Assembly (NCBI GenBank): GCA_023246985.1
Contig: JAHFHJ010000095.1
Location: forward strand, 1-5,828
Reading direction: 5' to 3'
DNA: 5,828 bases
Source of the DNA: Candidatus Omnitrophota bacterium
GTDB lineage: Bacteria; Omnitrophota; Omnitrophia; Omnitrophales; Aquincolibacteriaceae
Positions 1-5,828 of the stretch are shown here, one piece after another (positions within the stretch are counted from its first letter, which is position 1; each line of letters begins with the position of its first letter). The position numbers were made by a program, and so were the translations under genes. Under the pieces are notes generated by a model. The model did not search any database. It was not told the origin of the DNA and was given only the letters and a program-made list of their open reading frames with translations.

Positions 1-3000
1 CGGGTATTGAGAGAATCTCCTCTCTCTCGATATCGCTCGGAGGAGCTGTCTTGTCCCTTCTTGATCTCGGCGGCGATTATGTCCTCGCCGGGACTGAGAC
101 TAAGGATGGAAAAATCCATGTTCTGAAAGTGGTGAAGGATGCCATGGGGAACATCACGGGCATTGAGAAAATCTCCTCTCTCGCGGAATCGTTCGAAGGA
201 AGCGTCTGGTCCTTTCTTGATCTTGGCGGCGATTATGTCCTCGCCGGGACTGGGACTAACGATGGAGAAATCCATGTTCTGAAAGTGGTGAAGGACGGCA
301 TGGGGCATATCACGGACATTGAGAAAATCTCCCCTCTCTCGGTATCGCTCGGAGGAGGCGTCTTGTCCCTTCTTGATCTCGGTGGCGATTATGTCCTCGC
401 CGGGACTGGGACTAATGATCGTAAAACCCATGTTCTGAAAGTGGTGAAGGACGGCACGGGACATATCACGGGCATTGAGAAAATTCCCTCTCTCGCAGAA
501 TCGTTCGGAGAAGCTGTCTGGTCCCTTCTTGATCTTGGCGGCGGTTATTTCCTCGCCGGAACTGGAGGTGGAAAAAGCCATGTTCTGAAGATCGACGGCA
601 AGACAGCCCCGGTTTCTGCGCCGGACCGCATTGCTTCACTTAAGAAACGGCAGGATAAGCTTCAACGCGTTTCGCGCTCGGAAGTTCGTCAAACCGCGAG
701 CCGTCCCGGAGCTCACGATCTAACGTTCTTGGACTTGATGCGTTCAACCCATGGCGAGATTCGGCCGCCGGCGAGCACTTTCCGGGAACCCGAAAAAGAA
801 GAGAATATTGTGAAGCACACGCTTTATGAACCGGTGCTGGCTTATTACAAGGCGCGGCAAGCAATGATCCATGCGATCCGGAGCGGTCACGCGGCCCAAT
901 ACGAAAAGGCCAGGGCCGCGATGGATGAAACGGCCCGCGAAGTCAATAAGCGCAAACCGTCGCGGAATGATCTTGATATCCTTACGAATTATTTGCGTAA
1001 AAAAAGTCCCTCGGGCGTGGACGGTGAACTGATCGGCGATGCCATTGAAGTCACGCGCGTTTCCGGGGAAGAGTTCACCGGGGCCGAGCAAAAGGCGATC
1101 CAGACCGAACTGGGCGCTTTTCTTGATGCGCTCGGTTATTCAACCGGGGAAAAGGCAGACCTTCTGCGGGCGATCGGTCTTGTGGCCTATCCGATGACCG
1201 CCCTGAATCTGATGCCCCAAAGCATCCGGGAATTCCGATTTGTGCCTGAGGCCCTGAAAGCGGTACTCGAAATCTTCGGATTGTTTGCTACGGCCGCGGG
1301 CAACGCCCTTGGGGGTTTTCTTGGCGGAACCGCCGTTCTCGATCATGATCTCGGGCTTTTTCTGGTTCGTGATCCCGGGGCGAAGAGCGAAGCGGCGCTT
1401 CTATCCACTGCCGTTCATGAAGCAACTCATTATCTGGCGCGCGTCAATGAACTTCCTTTTGATGCTGCCCATGAAATGATTCCCACCGCGGCGGGAGTCG
1501 TGTGCTTTCTGATGAAAGCCGGAGAAGCGGACTATCTGGAAGACATCCTCCGGCAAGCCGGTGCGGAATCGCGTGATTTCTACCGGAGCGTGCTGCATGA
1601 AGGGATAAGGGATGCCCAAAAAGGCCTGCCGCTTGCGAAGCCCGATGAGTTGGCAGCCCGGATGCGGCGTCCCCTCGCGCAATCCTTGATCAAGGGTCGC
1701 GAGGGCGTAACTCCCGATTTCGCGCCGCGCTGCGCCGGTGTTTATCTGGCCGGTTACGCGATGACGCTGAAGGAAAAACAAAAGGATGCAGCTCCCTACC
1801 CATTCGTGGTGGATTACGGGAAGCGGTATCTGCCGCGCGTCCGGCACGCGGACGTTTCGCGGAAACTTACGGCGCGGGACTGGCAGTTTATCGATTCAAT
1901 CCTTCCGGAATTGCGAGCGATCCTTCGCATGCTCATGACATGGAAAAACGAACCGGACCTTCGGGCGAAGACGCGCAAAGACGTGCGCTCCCTTGACCGG
2001 ACGCGCTGGCTCTACGACGAAGAAACGGACCGATTGCATTACCTTCCGTGGGACATCCTCGAATACGGCAAAGACGGCGCAAAAGGCCTGACGATCCAGG
2101 AGGTGTTCCGTCGCGAGCATTCCGACGAGCAGGAGATTGAACCGGACTATGACCTTACGCCGTTCCGTGTCCTGTACGGGATCTCGGAAACGAAGCGTTT
2201 TACGGCCAGGGGCATTCTGGAATATTCGGGACGCGAGGACGAGCTCAAGGCTTTTTATCGGAAAAAATTCCGCGTCCGGGACCTCGAGATCGAAAAAGAG
2301 CGGATGAACGAGAACCCGCTCTTCGTGCAGTTCATCGAAGGACTTTTTTATACGCTCGCCATGAGTGATCGCGCACTCGCAAAGCCGCAGGAGGACCCGC
2401 GCATCACCCGTGACGAGGTCACCCGCCGGCTTCGCGCGGTCGTGCCGTTCATTGCCGGGGCCCTGGATGCTTCCGGAGAAGATTTCTATAAAACGATTCG
2501 CGATGACGTGTGGCCGCTTGCCCGGGAACTTTTTGAAAAGGACCGGACGAAAGCGGTGCGCGATGAGGTGGCCAATGACGCGATGAACGAAATGCTTGAA
2601 AAAGGCGAATTTGATATCGAAGGGCTGAGCTCCGAGGGGAAAACGCCTCCGGAAAGCGTGGAAGAATCAACCGGGGAGCCGGAAGAACCGCAGGGCGTTG
2701 AAGCCCGGGAACGGCCGGAAATGCCCGATCGGCCGCCCATGCCCGGCGTGCCGAACGGCGGACAGGAGCCACAAAAAAGTGGTCAAAGCGGAAAAGGGCA
2801 AAAGTCTTCCAAACCGCCGGTTCCCGAAGACGGTCAACGGATGAAGATGTCTCTGGATACGGACGGAGGCGGCAATATCAAGCCCGAAGATCTGAGCGAT
2901 AAAGCCCGGGAAATGCTCCATAAGAAGATCGAAGAATTCATGAGAAAGATGACTCCGGAGCAGCGCGCCGAATATGAACGCCGGACGCGTGAAAAGATGG

Positions 3001-5828
3001 AAAGAGAAATACAGGAGGAAGCGGAAGCCATGTCCGATGTCACGGGCCAAAAACCGCAACCGCCTCCGGCAGGAATGCCGGGCCGCGCAGGGAAGCAGCG
3101 GAAAGGGCAGAGCCCCGCGGATGAAAAAGCGGCGGTTCAGGAAAAGGCGCGCGAGACATTAAGACAACTCGCGGAAAAGGGCCGGGAGATCGAGGCCAAG
3201 GCCCGGGAGATCGAAAAAAGCGCGGAAGAAACTTCCGGGGGGGCCGACAGGGTTTCCGGGCGGGCCGGGAAAGTGGATGGCCGCGGCAAGGGGACTGCCG
3301 GAGATGGAACCGATATCCGGCAGTCCCTTGAAGATTTGGCTGAAAAGTTGAAGGCGCTTCGCAACGCGGCTTCTGAATTCAAGGATAAAGCGGAGGAGGC
3401 CGGCAGGCATATCGAAGCGGTCGCGGGATCCCCGGAACAGGACGGAGAAAAACCCGGTTTCAAAGAACCCCCGGCTGCGAAGCGCTCCGCGGAAAAACTC
3501 CGGGAACTTCAGGAAGAGATTGAAACCCGGGCCAACCGGATGGAAAAAAAGGCGGCGGAAGCGGACAAAGCCGCGGAAGACGCAAAGGAAAGCGGCGCGG
3601 AATTGGCCGAAAAATTGAAAGACGAACCGGACCAAACGGATTCCATCAAGGGACGCGCGCGGAAAATCCTCAAGGATATGGAAGAGATCCGGACGCTGTT
3701 GAAACAAGTGGAAGAAGAAGCCTCGGCTTCGCAAGGACAGGCGGACGAACTCGTCGAAGAAGCGGCCTCCGCGCCGCTGCCGCAGATCGGCAACGGCGGG
3801 AAAAATCCGGAGACGGAAACGGGATCGGGAGATCCCGGATTTCATGCGGGCGGCGGGGCTTCGACGACTTCCGAAAAAACAGAAAAGGTGATGGCCCGCG
3901 ACCGAAAGGGCGGCAAACCTGGGCCGAAACATTCCTTTAATTCCGCCGTCGAAGAAGCAATCCGGGCCTTGGCCGAAAACGCCGGAAAAAACGCAACCGT
4001 GAATAAAAACGACGCGGACGCAGAGGCGGAAGAAGCCATCCGGAAATTTACGGGTCTCAATGCCGGACAGCGGGCGGCCTATCAAAAGATTTTTGATGAA
4101 GTGCGGGGCGATGTTTCCGCGCTTCGCCAGGGAATCTTGAGCCGTCTTGAAGCCCTGGAGGCCCCGCGGTGGATCGGGCGTCAGCGCAAGGGGCGCCTAG
4201 ACGGCCGGCGTCTTCCGATCACGGGGACCGGCGTTCAGGACGTATTCCAGCGCAAGATCGAGCCGGGCGAGAAAAAACTCCGCATCACGCTGATCCTCGA
4301 CGGTAGCGGCAGTATGTACGGTGATTCGAACAACCTTGACATCGAGAACGTGTCATCGGCCATGCTCAAGGCGTCGAACCGCATTAACAACGCCGTCAAA
4401 ACCGCGGTGCTTTTTATGGAGGCCTTCCGGGATAACCCGCACGTTGAGATCGAGATCGTTCTGTTCGCGACTAAGCAGAAGATCATCAAGGATTTCGAAG
4501 AAAAGATCACCCTGGAGGTCATTTACCGCGTGATTGAGAATATCCTGAACCATGATCTCGGTTCAGAGAACACCGATCTGGCGGCGCTTCAAACGGCGCT
4601 TCAAAGTCTCCGTGCCCGCGAACGCGCGCGCGGTGTTTTTCCGAAGATCGTGGCGATCATTGCGGACGGCGGGATCAACTATGCCGACCAAAAGGGTATC
4701 GAAGAAGCATTAAGGGAAAATACGGATATCGCATTTATGCCCCGCGGGATCGGTTCCCAAAGCGGCGATGTTGAAGCGGCTTATGCGCCGTATGGAAAGA
4801 AGGAGCCCAGTATCGGCGAACTTGCCAAGCATTTCGGGGAGGATTTGAAAAAGCAGGCCACGGCCCTGACGGGCCGCTCCGAGGCGCGCGCGAACAATGT
4901 TATCGAGAAGATCGGGAGTTTCAGGATCATCGAAGAAGACCGGAAACGATTCCTTACGTTCACGGAGGGAAAATACAAAATCAAATATCCCGGTTTTAAA
5001 GTGGAAATAAACGGCGAATTTGAAAAGATTGCGGATGGCGACTTTTTCGAGTGTGACACGAACGTGGATAATCTGGTGCGGATCATCAAGGGACTGAACC
5101 GTCAGGACATTCACAAGAGCCCGCTTTATGTGATCGGCGAAGAAGGCGCCGGCAAGAACTGGCTGATCTATTTTGCGGCCCGGTTGATGCGCCGCAATGT
5201 CCGTTTCATGGCTTTTCACGAAGATGTCCACGAAGACGATCTTGTCGAACGGCGCGGCGTGAATGAGCGCGAGAAAGGTAAAACGGACTGGATCCCGTCT
5301 TCTCTGACGACGGCCATGGAACAGGGAGATATTTTTGTGGGCGACGAAGTGAATAAGGCGAAACCTTCGGTGCGCGCCAAGATGAACAATCTTTATGAAG
5401 ATCGTGAAGTGACGCTGCATGACGGCAGCAGGATCACAGCCCGGCGGCGGTTCGTCGCGGTCTTTACGGCCAATCCACCGCCGACGGGCCGCGATGCCAG
5501 GGTTTATCAAGTGAACGCGGATTCCGCGGAAATGATGGACCGCTCCAATGTCATCGAAATCGATTACCTTCCCGAGAACGAAGAAATGGAATTTCTTTTC
5601 CGGAGCATCATGACGATGCGCGGTCTCAAGGATATTTCAGGGATTACGACCAAGGAAAGAGAGCTGGTGGGGCAGCTGGTGAAAGCCGCGGACAAGATCC
5701 GGGCAAGATACAAAGGAAGTGACGCCGCCGGCGGCCGTTTGGGCCGGGGGCAGATGGTGGCGCGTCCTTTTTCCACCCGGGCGCTTGAAAATATTGTCAA
5801 GCATATTGCGCGTTATCCGGGGGACATC
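1..5828 (+). CDS. Giant multidomain protein (propeller repeats, HExxH, charged linker, CobT-like vWA, AAA+ ATPase), partial at both ends
   Basis: One reading frame, with complete codons from base 3, runs without a stop to base 5828, giving 1,942 residues. I translated it line by line and found no frameshift. Recognisable modules follow one another in this frame: 52-residue beta repeats (residues 1-203), an HEATH zinc-protease motif (472-476), a charged coiled-coil-like linker (876-1350), a vWA domain with DGSGSM (1433-1438), and an AAA+ domain with Walker A GEEGAGKN (1712-1719) and Walker B ending in DE (1781-1782). Start and stop lie outside the window, so total length and any signal peptide are unknown. 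The vWA and AAA+ parts resemble the CobT and CobS/MoxR families, whose members work as ATP-driven remodelling or metal-insertion pairs; the fusion suggests one self-contained machine. The substrate is unknown. That it is a single coding region is near certain; the overall function is inference. Confidence 0.95.
9..609 (+). repeat. Four tandem 156-bp (52-residue) repeats, probable beta-propeller blades
   Basis: Units begin at bases 9, 165, 321 and 477, each opening with codons for IE(K/R)I; the spacing is exactly 156 bp. Each unit carries the core LDLGGDYVLAGT followed by HVLKVVKD and a closing strand ending in IT(G/D)I. The strand-turn-strand pattern and unit length fit a four-stranded propeller blade of the broad WD40/PQQ-like kind, though I cannot assign a named family. 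By hand count, units 1 and 3 are about 89% identical in DNA and units 1 and 2 about 87%. The fourth unit is divergent, lacks two codons in its middle loop, and ends in HVLKIDGKTAP, so it is the last blade. The window opens in the last two residues of a preceding unit, so more blades lie upstream. Propellers usually bind proteins or ligands; that role is inferred. Confidence 0.8.
610..1270 (+). other. Unassigned mostly helical segment between repeats and metallopeptidase
   Basis: Residues about 204-423 of the open frame. The first part (to about residue 265) is basic and Ser/Arg/Pro-rich and reads as a flexible linker after the last blade. From about residue 270 the sequence becomes amphipathic and helical: YEPVLAYYKARQAMIHAI, then AQYEKARAAMDETAREVNK. 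Around residues 340-423 follow shorter helices and strands (for example EFTGAEQKAIQTELGAFLDA). I do not recognise a family. It could be the N-terminal subdomain of the metallopeptidase that follows. Confidence 0.5.
1271..1620 (+). other. Putative zinc-metallopeptidase domain (HEATH / HExxH)
   Basis: Bases 1416-1430 encode HEATH (residues 472-476), set in the helix AALLSTAVHEATHYLA, a typical zincin active-site helix with small and hydrophobic residues before the motif. H472 and H476 would bind zinc and E473 would activate water. A candidate third ligand is E491 in the following helix (HEMIPTAAG), 19 residues after the first His, which would suit a gluzincin-like arrangement; E483 is an alternative. 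Upstream, residues 437-460 contain strand-like TAVLD and LGLFLVRDPG, where zincins have the substrate-edge strand. Residues 424-446 form an uncharged stretch that could be a buried strand/helix or a membrane segment. HExxH alone occurs by chance, but the surrounding helix context is good. No named peptidase family can be assigned from sight, and activity is not shown. Confidence 0.55.
1621..2627 (+). other. Unassigned alpha/beta to helical segment between metallopeptidase and charged linker
   Basis: Residues about 540-875. The segment has ordered composition, with many aromatics (for example TRWLYDEETDRLHYLPWDIL near residues 670-690) and mixed helices and strands, so it is folded rather than linker. 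Toward the end it becomes helical: NPLFVQFIEGLFYTLAMSD (about 772-790), then RRLRAVVPFIAGALDASG and VWPLARELFEKDRTKAV. The last helices lead straight into the acidic linker, the place where CobT-type proteins carry an N-terminal helical domain before their acidic region. I see no diagnostic motif, so any link to the CobT N-terminus is positional inference only. The early part may complete the metallopeptidase fold. Confidence 0.45.
2628..4052 (+). other. Long charged low-complexity linker with coiled-coil-like helices
   Basis: Residues about 876-1350 are dominated by Glu, Lys, Arg, Ala, Gly and Pro, with almost no aromatic residues. The first part (876-960) is Pro/Gly/Gln/Glu-rich and probably disordered. 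Residues 965-1010 form a highly charged helix (start DKAREMLHKKIEEFMRK). A Gly/Pro/Gln spacer follows, then charged helices from 1040 to about 1258, a Gly-rich spacer (about 1260-1310), and a final short helix rich in Ala/Glu (1315-1345). Acidic or charged linkers directly before a vWA domain are characteristic of CobT and of midasin, where they act as flexible tethers. The same role is inferred here. No catalytic motif is visible. Confidence 0.7.
3150..3786 (+). repeat. Four diverged 56-57-residue helical repeats within the linker
   Basis: Four helices share a pattern of a leucine-led start (Leu, two residues, Leu/Met, then acidic residues) with the first Leu at residues 1053, 1109, 1166 and 1223, spaced 56, 57 and 57 residues apart. 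Copies 1 and 2 align without gaps: RETLRQLAEKG against RQSLEDLAEKL, with hydrophobic residues at equivalent positions and AEE at the same distance. Copies 3 (AEKLRELQEEIE) and 4 (ARKILKDMEEIR) are weaker matches. Copies 1 and 2 are followed by Gly/Pro-rich spacers; copies 3 and 4 have shorter breaks. DNA identity is low, so any duplication is old. Composition bias could mimic part of the pattern. Confidence 0.4.
4053..4800 (+). other. CobT-like von Willebrand factor A domain with complete MIDAS
   Basis: The core strand LRITLILDGSGSM (residues 1426-1438) carries the MIDAS DxSxS: D1433, S1435 and S1437. The second loop has T1524 in ENTDLAAL, and the third has D1555 in IAIIADGG-like context (VAIIADGG). 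All metal-binding positions are present, so a divalent cation such as Mg2+ should bind. Upstream, residues 1360-1404 match the CobT lead-in as I recall it: an FDEV helix, a coiled helix ending before tryptophan (W1390), then GRLDGRRL (1397-1404) and DVFQRKI just before the vWA strand. In CobT (aerobic cobaltochelatase) and its relatives this domain pairs with a MoxR/CobS AAA+ ring and contacts the client through MIDAS. Here the AAA+ partner is encoded in the same chain downstream. Cobalt chelation is not implied, since no CobN is seen. Confidence 0.85.
4801..5060 (+). other. Connector between vWA and AAA+ domains
   Basis: Residues about 1600-1686. A helical stretch (ELAKHFGEDLKKQATALTG) is followed by a charged helix and then a short beta-rich part (KYKIKYPGFKVEINGEFE, about 1658-1675). 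No family is recognised. The beta-rich part may be a small N-terminal extension of the ATPase. Confidence 0.4.
5061..5828 (+). other. AAA+ ATPase domain of MoxR/CobS/midasin (AAA_5) type, truncated by window end
   Basis: Walker A is GEEGAGKN (residues 1712-1719, bases 5136-5159; K1718 binds phosphate). Walker B is IFVGDE (1777-1782), followed by VNKA, matching the DEINKA signature of MoxR-like ATPases. Between them, DWIPSSLTTAMEQGD matches the segment in this family where a Trp and a G/S-x-L lead into an A-M-x-x-G helix. Sensor 1 is N1824 in VFTANPPP. R1847 (MMDRSN) sits where the arginine finger is expected, and R1926 in FSTRAL fits sensor 2. The domain should form an ATP-driven ring. The residue before the Walker B Asp is Gly rather than a hydrophobic one, but the catalytic residues are present. 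The C-terminal lid is cut by the window edge soon after sensor 2. Its direct fusion behind a CobT-like vWA points to an intramolecular CobS/CobT-like pair. Confidence 0.88.

Noticed and set aside
9..609. Regular direct repeats as a CRISPR array or intergenic satellite
   Set aside because: The period is 156 bp with no short conserved repeat and variable spacer structure, and the copies stay in frame and preserve protein sequence, so they are coding repeats.
1272..1340. A 23-residue uncharged stretch as a transmembrane helix
   Set aside because: It is rich in Gly, Ala, Asn and Thr, and lies just before the HExxH helix where a buried strand/helix is expected. A single marginal segment is not enough to call a membrane protein.
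1401..1847. A 148-codon open frame on the minus strand
   Set aside because: It runs antisense to the metallopeptidase-like segment and shows no motif; best explained as a compositional shadow.
3013..3032. AGGAGG at 3013-3018 followed by an in-frame ATG at 3030, a possible internal start giving a shorter vWA-AAA+ protein
   Set aside because: The purine run is explained by Gln/Glu codons in the charged linker, the spacing (11 bases) is rather long, and the ATG falls at the end of a predicted helix. Ribosome profiling or N-terminal mapping would be needed to revive it.
3159..4085. A 308-codon open frame on the minus strand, Phe/Arg-rich
   Set aside because: It is the antisense of the Glu/Lys/Ala/Gly-rich linker; stop codons are rare there because of base composition. 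The + frame has clear domains on both sides, and the minus product has no recognisable motif.
4710..5510. A 266-codon open frame on the minus strand
   Set aside because: It lies opposite the end of the vWA and the core of the AAA+ domain, whose motifs fix the + frame as coding. The antisense product looks like no known protein.
4053..5828. True cobaltochelatase (CobT/CobS) assignment
   Set aside because: The similarity is at the level of domain family. No CobN or cobalamin gene is visible, and the additional N-terminal modules are foreign to cobaltochelatase, so no gene symbol is given.

Overview
The window lies entirely inside one very large protein-coding gene on the + strand. Read from base 3, the frame stays open to the last base: 1,942 codons with no stop. 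Neither the true start nor the stop is in the window, so the full protein exceeds 1,942 residues by an unknown amount. There are no intergenic gaps, RNA genes, promoters, terminators, insertion sequences or CRISPR arrays. Residue numbers below are window-relative (residue n starts at base 3n).

Layout: (1) bases 3-609, four tandem copies of a 52-residue beta-rich unit, read as blades of a beta-propeller that continues upstream; (2) 610-1270, a mostly helical segment I do not recognise; (3) 1271-1620, a putative zinc-metallopeptidase segment with an intact HEATH (HExxH) motif; (4) 1621-2627, an unassigned alpha/beta to helical segment; (5) 2628-4052, a long, highly charged linker rich in Glu, Lys, Arg, Gly and Pro, containing four helical segments spaced 56-57 residues apart; (6) 4053-4800, a CobT-like von Willebrand factor A (vWA) domain with a complete MIDAS metal site; (7) 4801-5060, a short connector; (8) 5061-5828, an AAA+ ATPase domain of the MoxR/CobS/midasin (AAA_5) type, with Walker A, Walker B, sensor 1 and likely arginine-finger and sensor 2 residues, cut by the window end around its C-terminal helical part.

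The charged linker, vWA and AAA+ parts look like a CobT-type and a CobS/MoxR-type protein fused in one chain. Such AAA+ and vWA partners normally cooperate to remodel a client or insert a metal, using ATP hydrolysis and MIDAS-mediated binding. Here they are joined to a propeller, probably for binding, and a possible protease. The vWA precedes the AAA+ domain, opposite to midasin, BchD/ChlD and VWA8. A client-binding, ATP-driven remodelling or processing machine on one polypeptide is my inference; the substrate is unknown.

The organism is bacterial by style: a long uninterrupted reading frame, fairly GC-rich, with no introns. Giant multidomain genes of this sort are known from uncultivated lineages such as Omnitrophota and other PVC-related bacteria, but the window has no marker gene, so that placement is only a guess.
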